A stretch of DNA of 64,000 nucleotides from NCBI GenBank assembly GCA_022818135.1, contig JAFMSR010000017.1, forward strand, positions 10,642,486 to 10,706,485. Direction: 5' to 3'. The DNA comes from Saxidomus purpurata (Eukaryota > Mollusca > Bivalvia > Venerida > Veneridae). The translations under genes were made by a program, and so were the position numbers. Under the pieces are notes generated by a model. That model saw only the letters and a list, made by a program, of their open reading frames with translations. It was not told the origin of the DNA and did no database searches. Below, piece by piece: positions 25,753-37,412 of this stretch. The first letter of the stretch is position 1, and each line of letters starts with the position of its first letter.

Positions 25753-27701
25753 GCACGACGCACACACACACACACACACACACAACATGTACACACAAAC
25801 AACACCACCAACACACACAAGCATACAAAGCAAACACACGAGGAAAAAGAACAATTAACGGACACAGTGGGGCCCGCCTTGGAACGGTCGTGGCAAAAAC
25901 ACCACTGGGGGCTAAACCGGTTTATGGTGCGCACCCCCTCCTCACCCCCACCGTGAAGGTGGGAACTCGAATGTTGGGAGATTTCTACTTTAAGTGAAGA
26001 GCAATTATTACAAGTTTGCAAATAACCCTCTAAGTAAGCCTACTAAGTGTAGTAAGTTTTATTACTATCCTATTAGCACATGAGATACTCATAAATCGAT
26101 AAAAAAATACATGAACGAATATTGTAAAGCTAGAATGTGTTTAGTCTAAAGATATGTTAATTTATTCATCTCTTTCATATTATTTTTGCAATTGCAAGAA
26201 AAGCTTTTGTAAGACAGCGTTTCTTATTTTTGCAGAATGCGCTATGTGTAATATACATGTACGTACTTTCGAATTAAAAAGCAATGTTAGAGGAGTTTCC
26301 GAACAAACAACGGCCACTTTTAACGTTTAATGAAGTGATCACTTAAACTTTAAGTCACGACTGCGATGTAGTCACAAGTCTTTTAATTTTCAGTCTCAGT
26401 CAAATTTATCAAACCTGTTACGAGTATACAGGCTGGTTAAGGAATATTTGAAATGCATGTTGCTATTTCAAAGACATTTCAATAATTAGAACATACATCG
26501 AAAATGTCTTTTAGTGCTTCTATTTGAGATTAAGTAGTAAATAGCTATCAACCTAAAATATTTCAACAACAATAAGTTAAGATTGAACAAAAGTACAGCA
26601 TATCTTATTTCGCTAAATTAATGTAATCAGTAAGTGCAGCTGTAAGTTTGACAATTGAAGACTCTTTGATTATTTTATCCAATGCTTCAAATCAGTGGAA
26701 ACTGCACGCAGTTTTAAGATGTGTCTCTTTATATTAACGATATCGACTAGATTCATCTTATTATAATGACAAAATCGTTGATTTTTGTTTCAGGAACTTC
26801 AGTGTACACTGTCACTGCAACCGACCAGAATACCGGAGACACCATCTCTTACAGCATATCAGGTGAGTCGAGGCAACCTTATTTAGATATGTGTCGAGAC
26901 TGATGTATAATTACTAAAAGTGCTTATCTATAAGATTGCTTAGGCAAAACATAAAAATACATTACAGCGTTTTAGAAGATATGACAAATGCTCTCTTTTA
27001 GCATTTAGTAATACAGTCATCAGTTTTACATGTAGTGATCTGAATACTGTATCCAAATATTTGAACCAGTAATATGTGATATTTCCTAAGGCCGAATGCC
27101 AATGAATGAATACACAGAAGCTGATTATTAAGCAATTCTCACAGTAGTTATAACTGAATCACTGGATGTAAATAATTCCTCACCACAAACGCATAAGACT
27201 AATATTTGACATAAGCAAAACAAACTGCTTGAAACCGACAGTAAAAGATATAATTCTTGCAGTCCTTTTGGTAGCAAAACAACCGTTATCATAACTTTGT
27301 CGAAACACGCGATTAATGTAACGCGCTATCCACCAGGTGATGTGTATATTACTGATAAACCAGGTAATGTGACTAGCGACACACCAATTAAAATGCATAA
27401 ATAGAGTAAGTCATACAATAAAAGTGATAATCATACGTCTAAATTATTTCTATTGATTTTAGGTGGAGACACAAATGGAGACTTTCAATTAACTGGATCG
27501 GAAATTCAGGTAGCCACAGGAAAAACTCTGGACAGCGCAACAACAGCAAGCTACTCTCTCCAGGTTGAAGCCGACGATACAGCTCTGACGGCAACCGCTA
27601 CAGTTTCTATAACTGTCGGTGACTGCAGTACGGCGACAGCATTTGCTGTTAGCGTTCTTACTCTTTTACTGGGTCTTGTTACAGCACTTAACTCTTTCTA
27701 G
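19800..27701 (+). CDS. Secreted, probably GPI-anchored protein with two cadherin-like repeats
   Basis: Five exons assemble with GT-AG junctions and continuous frame: 19800-19851, 22468-22717, 25271-25392, 26794-26862 and 27463-27701 (intron phases 1,2,1,1), giving 243 residues. Residues 1-17 are a signal peptide. Residues 18 to about 125 form one cadherin-type repeat, with QEN (as in the PEN motif), LDYD, EAVDNAG and VNDAPAF (120-126) in the usual order. Residues 126 to about 216 form a second, weaker repeat (TATDQNTGD, then DFQLTG). The calcium motifs are incomplete: DxNDNxPxF is reduced to NDAPAF. The C-terminus is hydrophobic (about 224-240) after small residues near C219-T223, with no cytoplasmic tail, which fits a GPI signal. 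Classical cadherins are several times longer, so this is a miniature adhesion-type protein of unknown partner. A polyadenylation signal lies at 28748. Intron 2 hosts a decayed antisense frame and repeats. Confidence 0.82.
20085..20440 (+). mobile_element. MITE, family T3, diverged copy in intron 1 of the cadherin-like gene
   Basis: Colinear with 7120..7456: shared blocks include 'ttctttaaactct', 'taacatattttaga', 'agcgatgccgt', 'gctacctagactttt' and the right terminus 'tgtgagcgagccgctttaa'. The left terminus is eroded. Confidence 0.6.
23205..23378 (-). repeat. Dispersed (CA)n-containing repeat, copy II (inverted, partial)
   Basis: The reverse complement of 23205-23378 reproduces the first half of copy I: 'caaaaataatatcaaacagggaatg', then the CA tract (GT run at about 23267-23292). 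The distal non-CA half is largely missing. It lies in intron 2 of the cadherin-like gene. Confidence 0.65.
23379..24300 (-). pseudogene. Decayed protein-coding sequence of unknown family inside a cadherin-gene intron
   Basis: From an ATG at 24300 on the minus strand one frame reads protein-like sequence for about 160 codons but is interrupted by at least four in-frame stops. Recognisable stretches, in order: ETAALKLMMCEPRGVDIEG, SIVSDHIQDYTPNRILYSIG, LSRENSLKCHARHYNVKAEN, DYIEGLFEDD (followed by a stop) and SATKLVQGDLIPQTASQ. After a stop near 23770 a different frame stays open for over 100 codons to about 23361, rich in Ser/Thr/Asp, suggesting a frameshift. I do not recognise the family. It could be an old transposon ORF or a processed pseudogene. 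It lies antisense within intron 2 (22718-25270) of the cadherin-like gene and abuts the inverted (CA)n repeat. Confidence 0.5.
25608..25955 (+). repeat. Dispersed (CA)n-containing repeat, copy III
   Basis: Same order as copy I: 'caaaaataatatcaaacaggg', a CA tract interrupted by a (GCAC)n array (about 25716-25752) and a second CA run, then the 'cgccttggaacggtc' and 'ggtttatggtgcgcaccc' block. It lies in intron 3 of the cadherin-like gene. Confidence 0.7.
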
Positions 27702-29634
27702 AAACTCCTTTAAAAATGATAACATTTAAGTCTCGAAAAAAACAGTTTCACTTAACGCAGTGTTTACAGCAAAGCCTTTGTCATACCAAGACTAATTTCA
27801 GACAGATCCCTGTTTCCTCATAAGTAGTCATAGTTGCTCAGGTGTTGAATGAGTGCCGGTCTATTTAGATACAAAACAAATTCAGTAACTGTTGTAGTAC
27901 CCTTCAAAATGTTCATACAATATAATAATGTTCTATGAACATGAATCAACGCGAAACTTAAACTTATAAATAATCCTTTTGAAGGGTAATATCATTTTAA
28001 ATTCATGTGTTGATGTCACGCTTAGAATGTAGGATGTGGTAGCATTCAAAGTTAAAAGAATGCAATCAGTTTTTAAAATCATCCCCGGTCTTAAACAGAA
28101 CATTTTAGGATTAGATTGGGACTAGCAAGTGCGGTATAAATTCTTAAAAGTGAAGTCAGCAAAATGTTTGGAGCAATTTTGAAACAAACTATCGCACTTT
28201 TTTTCGAAAAGTAAACGACTCGACCCCCACACACCCTAAAAAGGTGCATTTTATAAAGGTTTTATGCATGCATCATTGCTTAAACTATTCCCTATATCAT
28301 ATTTTCATCTTACTCTTGTAGTAGTTCTTTGTCCTTATGCCTTTATATAGAATGTTTTTGTGTATGTTGTTTGAAGAGATTTTTTATATCATTTCCAGAA
28401 ATGATTCAGTAATGAGATACTAACGTATCGATGTTTGCGTCATTTCTCTACTCTTATCTTTTCTTAAGGTTACATTTTCTTAGAACCTGCTTATATTTTC
28501 AAACTTAAACTTATTAAATACCTTGTCCATTGTGTGATGCTGAAAATGTTACCTATTGATTTTTTAACATGCAGATATATTCACTAACACGTCAGAAATG
28601 GCTTAGCTATGTCACTAAAATTTCAAAACTTTCAGACATTGTTTGTTAAAACCTTTGAATGTATTGAAGAGCTACTAAAATGTTTCTTAAAGTTTAAAAT
28701 ATGTGTACTGTGCTCAAAATGTCTATTTCTCTCTTCGTGTGAAATGAAATAAAACTTTATAAAAACATGTGTTTATGTTCTTATTTCATAACTAATATAT
28801 TCAGTTCAAAATCATAATGTACCATAGCACTGAAAATGACGTTACTATTTTCAAAATAAGTTCTCAATCTTAGAAATTCACTGTTTTCTTCTACGTCTTC
28901 ATGACGGCCAGTAGCAATAGTTACTTTAGTTTTAGCTAGCTAACTCAAGCTCCAAAGGTGAGCTTTTAGGGTAGATGTATTGTCGTCGTATGCCGGTCCG
29001 TCCGTCGTCAAATCACATTTAAGGCGCTAGCAGTCTACTTTGAACATTTTTAAAGTCTCCTAATAAAACGTTAACACAATATTCTTAGTCATATTTTAAA
29101 GGGTTTGATTGAACCAGTTTTTGCCTATGATTTAACAAGAATGAACATGGAATTATTGTGTACGTCCAAAGATTCGCACACCTTGGAGAAACATGTTTGG
29201 TATCAGTTTTTAATAAAACCAACCACATTTTGGAGTGATCCAGTTTGGCACAAGACACTTTACACTAACAAAAAGATGTTTTGTGTTACGATGGCTATTT
29301 TTAGTTCTCTACAGTGAATAGATTATTATCGTATCGTATCGTAATTTGTAAATGCATTTTAATGCAGTTATATTTGCAAAGTGATCATTCTGAAACCAGT
29401 AACAAAAACATGCAATATAAAAACTTACCATTCTGACAGGATAGAAAGATAAATTTCAATGGGGTAAAGCTGAACAAGTAGGTTTTGAAACATTAAAAGC
29501 ATGTTGAATAAAAATCATCATTAGCACTGCTCACAAAAGTATGACTCATTTGTAAAATATTAAAAGACCTAAAGCTTCTTAGTACTTTAAACAACGTGTG
29601 TTTAGGTCATGAACTTCGTCCACGTTGGTGACAT
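27702..29634. other. 3' UTR and intergenic sequence after the cadherin-like gene
   Basis: Probable 3' UTR to the AATAAA at 28748-28753. Bases about 28955-29020 hold a repeat start ('ggtgagcttttagggtagatg', then GTCCGTCCGTCGTC) related to the opening of the Helitron-like element. No gene was recognised. Confidence 0.45.
28748..28753 (+). terminator. Polyadenylation signal of the cadherin-like gene
   Basis: AATAAA, 1,047 bp after the stop codon, followed by a T/G-rich stretch ('tgtgtttatgttc') about 15-30 bp on. It is the best-formed signal downstream of the last exon. Confidence 0.5.
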
Positions 29635-30101
29635 GTAAATGCAGATAGCAATGCAAGACAAGTTATTGTAATAAATCTGACAGTTCAGAGTGTAGATCTA
29701 CCAACGGTAAGTCTAAACATAATCAGGGCCTTTAAACCTCCAATAACAACCAACATACTGATCCCGATATTACTTCAACGATAGCAGTAAAGTATTTTAA
29801 AAGAACTCACTGTAATGTTCAAACACAGAAAAAAACACATGTAAGTGCAGGTCGAATTGATTGGAAATGATATTTTTGACAGTCAATGTATGTTTATAAA
29901 GTCTCTTAATCAAAAAGAAGCATGTGACTGGACCAATTGTGAGGTAATCTGGTTAATTTATCAGTCCCATCAGGAGATAATAATACAGAAAACTTGATGT
30001 TGACATACACACTATGCAACCTGATAAATAAATTGCACTCTGAACTGTCAGATTTATTACAGCGATGTTTAACTTGTGTTGCATTGCTATCTGCATTTAC
30101 A
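29635..30101. repeat. Inverted repeat with arms of about 58 and 65 nt
   Basis: 29635-29692 is the reverse complement of 30037-30101, apart from a few extra bases and substitutions in the middle. Both arms carry 'gcagatagcaatgcaa' / 'ttgcattgctatctgc' and 'atctgacagttcagagtg' and its inverse. The arms are separated by about 345 bp with no coding frame. It could be a foldback element or an inverted duplication of a small repeat. Confidence 0.75.
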
Positions 30102-30590
30102 CGAAGCTTATCACGAACCTTTAACCGAACACTAGTATAAGCATAGCACCAATGGTGACATTGATCTAGAAGGTCATGGATCCCACCCAAATATATAGTG
30201 TTATGTGTGTTGTGCTATCCTTTCATGAAGTTTCAGTAAGACTGGAGCTGTATTTGTCAAGAAAACGAACCTTGCCATAACATGTAAGTTGACTTTCACC
30301 ATACAATAGTATGAGTATAGCATCCATTGTGACATTGGCCTTGAAGGTCATGGTTCCCATCCCAATGTAAAGTGTGCATATATGCAGTAATAACCTTACA
30401 GAAAGTCTCATTAAGACTGGAGCCGTAGTTGCAAACAAGAAAACGAAGCTTGCCATAAATCTTTTACGTTGGCCTTAACCGTACAATAGTATTAGTATAG
30501 CATCCATTTTGACCTTGGCATTAGGTCATAGGTACCAGTCTGATAAATAGTTTGCATATATTGTGTACTGCCCTCGCGTCATGTGTCATT
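30102..30590. repeat. Degenerate tandem repeat, about 175 bp x 3
   Basis: Units recur near 30125, 30300 and 30480, sharing 'acaatagtat.agtatagcatccatt.tgac.ttggc' and 'gactggagc.gta.ttg'. The composition is like the 'aaggtca'-type repeats elsewhere in the window. Non-coding. Confidence 0.6.
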
Positions 30591-32328
30591 GATATTAGAG
30601 GTGTAGTTGCAAAGATATAACAAGAAATCAAAGCTTCTCAAAAAAACTTAAATTAACGACGCCGACGCTGGGGCGAGTAGAATATCCATCCACAAACTTC
30701 GAATAGTCGAGCACAAATGATAAAAATATTAAGGGAAGGTCATTGAACAATATATATATACTATAACTGTATTTTGCAGCATATTTAAATGTCCATTGTA
30801 GGTTACTTATCACTCTTTCGGACACGACTGGTACAAACATAATTATCATAGTAATAGTAAGTGCACAGTGTAAGAAACATTGTCCGGAGAATAAACAAAT
30901 GTGCATGTAGTTCAGGTAGCGTCTGATAAAATTCAGAATTTTATAAGCCAAAATCTTTAAACATTTTTTTAAATCTTTTTATTGTGTTGATATGTACATA
31001 TGTACATAAACCTATACATTTTAAGAAAGGTCTTTTTAATCTCTAGGTTTACATACTTTCTATATACAATAAAAAAGATAAAATCAATCTTAGATTTTGG
31101 TGAATGATTTTTGTCAGGCATACCTTAAGCAAATTATGTTCAGGCAATATACACAGATACTAGACTTTGAGGTTAACTGAATTAAGCAGGAAAAGTAAGT
31201 CTAGCCTGTTTTATTTCCATTCTGCCTTTTTTGTACATGTAACAATATATCAAATCTGGGAACAGGAAGCTCATGAAGAGCTTTTAGGATGTCTTGATAT
31301 AATTTCGAGAGCCTTAGCGTACTAATGCGTATCAATGTGAGAACTGAAATATACGAGGCAAATGCTGACAATTTTAGACAACATTGAAATAGACATTGAA
31401 CACGATTTTACCATGTTTGAAAATTTTCAGTTTACACTCGTTCGCTTATAGGCTCTTGTGGGATTTATGTTATGACCGCCCGCATAGACAAAAAGCAGGC
31501 ATGTTGTGTTTAAACCCAGTTATGATAACATCCCAATAGAAGGCTTAAACTCGACCTTTCGTACGCAAAAGAAAAGAAGTACATGTACAAGTTTTCAGCC
31601 AGGGTGACACCTGCGCGCGACTCGTGTAAGTGGGCCAATGAAAACCCTACTTTCATCTTAAAGATCAGTCTCTTTGCTGACGTTAATAACACATCCGAGG
31701 AAACTGAAAGTAGTATAACGTCATGTGTAGTGTGTATCAAAATATGCCGACTCTCCGAAGGATATCCACTGTCCGTCCAGTCCAGTCCGTACGTCTGTCT
31801 AACAAGGTTTTCTCATAAATATGAAAATGAAGCTTTACATAATATAACTGAAAGCATCCTAGCATTGAACAATTTAAAATTTGGTTAGATAATTCCTGTA
31901 AATATTTGTGCCACCACAATTAATAAAGTAAGAACTCCTTGCTAGTTTGTTTCAATAAACTTTGGGCCTGGGGTTTACTTGCTTTGCTTATATAGCCCAA
32001 GGAAACATTTTTTCAAACTTTCTCTAAATTTTGTTAGCACTCAACAGGTCACGTTTTTCGTTCGTTTTACAAAACACTTATCTTAAGGTCATATTACCCT
32101 TCAAAGTGACTATCAAAATTCTAAGACAAACGTTCAGCTACGCTTCTTCATATAGACAATTATTGAGTAATAATTATTATACCGGTATATGAATATAAAT
32201 AGTTTTATTGCTATAGAATGGAATATAATTGTAACAATATTTTGTAGACGGCCGAAATTATGACAGCTGCCGTAAGCCACAAAGCGTTAAAAACTGTGTG
32301 CATTTGGGTCCTTGGTTTCCTCTATTTC
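30591..32328. repeat. Flank of tandem unit 1 (downstream of copy A)
   Basis: Parts match the flank of copy C: 30779-30840 resembles 45100-45160, and 31770-31800 (GTCCGTCCAGTCC, GTACGTCTG) resembles 35895 and 45385. 32244-32284 ('acggccgaaattatgac', 'gctgccgtaagccacaaagc') resembles 47622-47660. This is shared duplicated sequence, not a separate gene. A minus-strand AATAAA at 32204-32209 is the likely polyadenylation signal of copy A. Confidence 0.5.
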
Positions 32329-35300
32329 TCAGCATTGTCCGTCAGTTACACCAAACAGGAGTTTCTCGGAATGTGATTGGCAACCCCCTTTTACAAACTT
32401 GAAAATAATTTTGTCTCCAGGCGATGGTATGTAAGTGCTCACACCTGAAATATGTAAAAATAAAATAACCTTAAGATGATTAACATGTCTGTAAAGTACG
32501 TTTATCTAATCAACGCTGAATAGTATAATCTCATAAAAACACGCGACAGTTTTACCTGCACACATGTCTACACGAACACTTACTCGTGGATGAACTCCGG
32601 ACTGGGCAAAGATTGTGCAACAAACAGTAGTGAAGGACAAAACACGCATGGAACAAGAAAAAAAAGCAAAGAGCACATGACAATTTTAGTGTGATTTGTT
32701 TCACGATTCGTGGCACTGTGCTTACAGATAAAAAAAAGCAATATTTGTAGTCTTACCGACGTCTAAAGGTCCGGAGGAATTTGATATCTGCCAGTAGGTT
32801 TTGTCCACGTTCCAGTTACCAGTTACATTGTTGATGGAATCGATGAAGTACCCATACGGTGAGGAAAACGTTGCAGAGAACCTGAATAAATAGGAGCTTG
32901 CACTCAAATTTCCCATTTAATTCAATATATTATTAATCTATTAATTACTTTAAAATCTACCCCAAGTTCTTTATTTAATTGGCATTGAATACAATGACGT
33001 GTTGTTTTTACTAGTTTTGCAAAGTGGCTCTTACAATACCTTATAACCCAGTATTTGACAACTATTTTCAAAAGCCAATTAAAGTTTGAATGGAACATTT
33101 TGCATACAATGTCCCCTGAAAAGTTAAAGTGGCATTATGAGCATCTTACTGCACATAGTGTATTTTTGGTGACAGTTTTATAAAAGCAATTTTCGGTTGC
33201 TGTGCATTTAAATGTGTTAAATTAATGATAATGCCGCATTAGTATTTGAAGTTGCTGCTTTAGAAATAAAAAAAATTGGACTTATAAGATAATAGTTCCT
33301 TTCTTCGCAGTGATATCCCTTGTGTTATTGTTGTTGTTGGTAGAGATTTCGGCAGTGGAAAGAAAGCAACTCTGCATACATTTTTTTAATTGACTTTCCC
33401 AGCCAAAATAGGAAAAGTAATATTTGGAAAGTTATTATTTTGTACTGGTAGCAGGAAGAGTGTGGTGTATTGGGTTAAAAGCTATTATTTCTTCTACCCA
33501 ATTGTCACACACCTATTTCAGCTGGATCTTACTTGAAAAAAAAATGTACATAATTCCACTTTCAGGCCGCCACGTGTTTGTATAATATGTGCAAACCTAT
33601 TCTAAAAGAAGCATGAAATTGCGGTTCACGTTTATATAAACTTGCTGCATTATTACTATAAGTAATCTTAAATATAATTTGAAATAGAATTGAGATGCCT
33701 ATACATGCACACATATGTAATACAGACATTAGATGGGTCATAGTAAAATGTGAAGAACTATTGGCGAGCCTCTAATGTGGTCATCCGTTGTCAGCGAATT
33801 CTTGGTAAATAAGATTTTTTCTGCGTAATAATATATCTACGCACTATGATTTTGTGTCTCCATGATTTTAAAAAGCTCTTAAATATTTTAAGGTTCCAAA
33901 ATTGAATCGTTCCGAAAAAAAATCATCACTAATTAAAGTACGCATACAGTATTTCACATTATGATACTTGCTCTGTCATGAAAATTCAAAGCGTTTTCGG
34001 AATAGCAAACTATGCCTACTGCATTATGATAAAAAGGCATGTATATTGTTAATACTGCGTCAATTTGGAACAATATGTTTCCATCACGTGAATTTCGTTT
34101 CTAATTAATTACTAATGTAATCACTACTAAGTCTTGTTTTCTAAATGTACTTTTCCCTACAGATCCTATCCGTAATTGCAAAAGCACATTCATTGACGAA
34201 ATTTAATTGCATAGCCAAATGATATAACCTTAAAATCGAATTTGGTGACTGTATATCTAAGGTAGTTAAGATACGTGCAAATGCATCTAGGATACCTTTA
34301 AACCAGTCTTTATTTAGGTTTATGAATTAAATACCCTTTAAAATGAGTCATCTTTTCAAGCTGTATATATCCTCTTAAACTGAAGTAGATTTGGAAGGTC
34401 AAGTGTTTAACAACTGATTCTGATTTAGGTGATGTTTGTTTAAGATACTTTTATGACTAAGTCTTGCTGATAGTGCTGTATTTGTAAGATATTTTTGACT
34501 GAGTCAGCTATAAGTGGGCATATGTTTGAGGCCATTCTGGACTTTGAAGGATACGAGTGGACATATGTATAAGATACCTTTTGAACTGCTTTGGGTTTAT
34601 CATCACCGACTCTTCCATATATCTTATAAATGGTGCACGATCACCACGACAGATTTTCAGGTTCATGCTGGCACGGAAAAGTGGTCGTTGTATCCTGTTG
34701 CTTATTGTGTACGTAAAGTACCCGTCTACATCTCCGCATAAGTTGTCTCTGAAATGTTCCACAACATTTAGAATGTTTAATTTCTCTGTATTTTTCTGAA
34801 ACTAATGCATTATTATGAAACACCGCTACACAAAATATATTCTGTAACCATTATTTTGTGTAAGAGGCATTGCAATTGGGTAAAAACTACTTAGTTATCA
34901 AATCTAATGTCATCAAAATATTCGCAGTGAGTTTATATCATTACAATAAAAGAACTAATGATGGCAAATAGTACAGTGCAAGTCACGTATATCTGATCTA
35001 TAAAGAAACTGTCTTTTACACATATTTTTTCGGTGTCTTTTTTTAAATAATTATGTTGTTTATGGTATATGGATTATTACCAGGTAAATTCACTGTTCAC
35101 TCGGTGAAATTATCAAAATCTTTTTCTTTCCAGTATTTAGATTTATACATGTATTGAAAATGTTGAGTAAAAACACAAAATGAAAAAATATACTGAAATA
35201 CAATATTTACAAATCTAAATGTGTGTCTCACTTCAACGTAAATGAAAGCTTTGCTTAGTGATAAATGTAAACAAATACAGTATTTTATTTATACATTACC

Positions 35301-35361
35301 TATAGCTCCAGGTTGTTGTTGCAGTTACAGATAAAACAAACACGACAAATCTTACATCCAT
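32329..35361 (-). CDS. Copy A: secreted standalone DUF4430 (intrinsic-factor C-terminal-like) protein
   Basis: Four minus-strand exons: 35300-35361, 34578-34748, 32757-32881 and 32329-32444, phases 2,2,1, all GT-AG, give 157 residues. Residues 1-19 are a signal peptide (MDVRFVVFVLSVTA). The rest aligns along its length to the C-terminal domain of gastric intrinsic factor and transcobalamins (Pfam DUF4430), as I know that family: YTISN (34-38), YGYFIDSINNV (87-97), NWNVDKTYWQ (100-109) and YIPSPGD (124-130). The domain caps bound cobalamin in vertebrate carriers, but the alpha-barrel domain that makes up most of those proteins is absent, so B12 binding cannot be assumed. Cysteines 25, 54, 141 and 157 could form two disulphides. 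Sequons lie at N96 and N112. It is the first of three tandem paralogues. Intron 2 carries a T1 MITE. A polyA signal lies 120 bp downstream. Confidence 0.85.
33125..33563 (-). mobile_element. MITE, family T1, inside intron 2 of copy A
   Basis: Reverse-orientation copy starting TTAAAGTGGCATTATG and ending near 'taattccacttt'. At the matching place in copy B (about 38185-38195) the sequence runs straight from 'catacaatgtaccttgg' into 'actgtcatgtgtttgtataag', so B is an empty site. Confidence 0.8.
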
Positions 35362-36540
35362 ACTGCAAGGTTTCAAACGTTAATACAACCCAGTGAATTC
35401 TACACAAAAGGCGAAGATGAAATTGTCATATAAATAAATATTTTAACTTTAAATTCTTGTTCAGTTTTAGCTTAACATTGTTACGTTAATTATTGTGTAT
35501 AATGAACAATTAAAGTTCAGGAAATTGTCTATTCACTCACGGATATGCGTGTTGGATTTGTCATGCCTGTACTTTAACGGCATTAAGTATTTCATTTATC
35601 ACACTTCCCTTCATTGTTTGTTGTCAAGTAATTATACAGGCGAGTATCGAATGGAAAAAAAGTTAAATATGTGAAGTAATACAAAGCTTAGAACAAATCC
35701 AATAAAGATATTCTTATCAGAAACGTTATTTCACACTTATCCAAAGAATACTGGTATGTACCGAAAAGTTATTTTAAGACCAAATTTCAACTCATTGTTT
35801 TATTCTTGATACAGTTCACTGAAAATTACATCATGACGAAAAAATATCATACTCAATGGGAGCTTTTATATTCAATTGAAACATTGTTTCCATTGTCCGT
35901 CAGCCCGTCCAGTCCGTACGTCTGTTGTACACAGTTTGCACAACTGCGCAACGCCATATTTTGCTTATACCACTCACAACTGTGCTTATACCATGAACAA
36001 CACCATGTTACACATGAGACGGTACCTCTCAGGTTCGAATCTTGGTCAGACCGATGTAGTATTAGCCAAAATAGAAAGTTTAGCCTCCAGACTGTACCCT
36101 TTGGCTCTCGTTTTGCAGCATTCTACGTTATACTTGACCATAGAAATAGTTCCACTTCCAACTACGGACCCAAACCCATCTTATAGTTGGGTTGTTTTGT
36201 AAGTTCGGGTGTTCTTGTTCCTGTTATTTGCCCTTTGCCGGCTTAATCCAAGATTGGGTCAGAAAGGATCCATATAAATTGTATCTGTTAACAATTTGTT
36301 TCATTAAGTTGACTTCAAGCTCTAAATTTCCCGGGGCTATTATAACAATTATGAAATTGCTATATTTCCCGCGTGGGGCCGCAGTTACATAATGCATGAT
36401 TACAGTGCAATAATGATTAGTTTATAACGTTATTTGATTTTGTGACGAGAATTATTACATACGTTGTGCTGTTGTACCATATATGATATTTTCTGTTAAT
36501 CAATTATAATGTAAGATTTGTATGCGTCCACGTTTTCTAA
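35362..36540. repeat. Flank between copies A and B (unit 2)
   Basis: Colinear with 45340-46330 downstream of copy C. Landmarks are 'ggagctttta', 'catt.gtccgtc', 'cgtacgtctgt.gta', 'cacaactgcgcaacgccata', 'actctcgtttacagcatt' variants and 'tttataacgttatttgattttgtg'. No intact gene. A 'ggttcgaatc' at 36033 looks like a tRNA B-box, but no tRNA fold was found around it. Confidence 0.5.
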
Positions 36541-36780
36541 TTATAACCATAAATACGCTATCCGCAGCAAACTGGGTAAAGCAAGTGAGGTAAAATGGTC
36601 AGGATGAACGCCGGCACGTCTAATACATTTTCCCAAAACTGTAGTGAATTGATATCTTGTATAGGGACTACCATCACGGTGGACAAACAGTTGTCCATTA
36701 GTTGGGAACATAATGCACTGTAACGTTGTAAAGCCCGAACTGGATAGTAGTCTCCCTTTTCGCAAGTAGAATGCGTAGGA
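36541..36780 (-). pseudogene. Decayed tyrosine recombinase fragment (DIRS-like retroelement)
   Basis: The minus-strand frame contains LFVHRDGSPYTRYQFTTVLG and CIRRAGVHPDHFTS, a pattern typical of the C-terminal catalytic part of DIRS/Crypton-type tyrosine recombinases, where HSFRIGAAT normally follows. Here the frame breaks right after HFTS and residues resembling that continuation sit in another frame. The matching fragment at 46275..46600 lies next to reverse-transcriptase remnants, which favours DIRS. It is inactive. Confidence 0.65.
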
Positions 36781-37412
36781 CGTTCGGTGGACCGAATTGG
36801 TTAATATTTAACTGTCGAATAATTATCCTAACGGAGTTATATATTTCTATGAAATTGACTTTGTTTAAATGCAGAGGACGGTGGTTGTAATTTCCGTAAG
36901 AGTACACCTATTCACTGATTCAAAATAAACCAAATAAGGCCAGTACATGGACGGCGCGGAACACCTCGTGGGATTCGCTACTCTCTACTATTCGTTATTC
37001 TTATTATCTAATTTTGCCAATAACGAGGAGAACATAGTTACCCGGCGACAGGCTCGATAAGTATTTGAAATATTCTGAACTGAAATCGAGGATAAAAAAG
37101 TACGGTGTTTGTCATAGTTTGACGCATAAACTTCAGATGACCGTATTGGTAGTTTTAGAGCATTTCTGATGTTTTCTGTCCCTACAAATGAGTTCGGTTT
37201 CATATTCAACTAGACATAATCTTCAGATTCCAAACTTGTTTCCTGATGTGATAAAATGTACTTATTTAAACAAATATACCCAGATTTTTTTATTAACATT
37301 TTTATAGTATATGTTCAAACATAAAAACAAATACAACTGTCAATACAACTACATGTATTATGTTTAAAGTCTTTTTTCGTTTCTGCATTTGGGTCCTGGG
37401 TTTTCTCTCTTT
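36781..37412. repeat. Duplicated flank downstream of copy B
   Basis: 36985-37260 matches 47930-48110 ('gaaatcgaggataaaa', 'gtttgacgcataa', 'atgaccgtattggta', 'ttcatattcaactagacataatcttcag'). Non-coding. A minus-strand AATAAA at about 37288-37293 may serve copy B. Confidence 0.5.

Noticed and set aside
31510..31888. Frames of 76 (-) and 101 (+) codons in the unit 1 flank
   Set aside because: Overlapping antisense frames with no motif or splice support; the interval is duplicated repeat flank.
34508..34823. Alternative frames on both strands over exon 2 of copy A
   Set aside because: They are shadows of the spliced DUF4430 exon, whose frame is fixed by the junctions and by three-way conservation.
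36033..36042. GGTTCGAATC resembling a tRNA B box
   Set aside because: No acceptor stem, A box or cloverleaf could be built around it; at best a SINE remnant.
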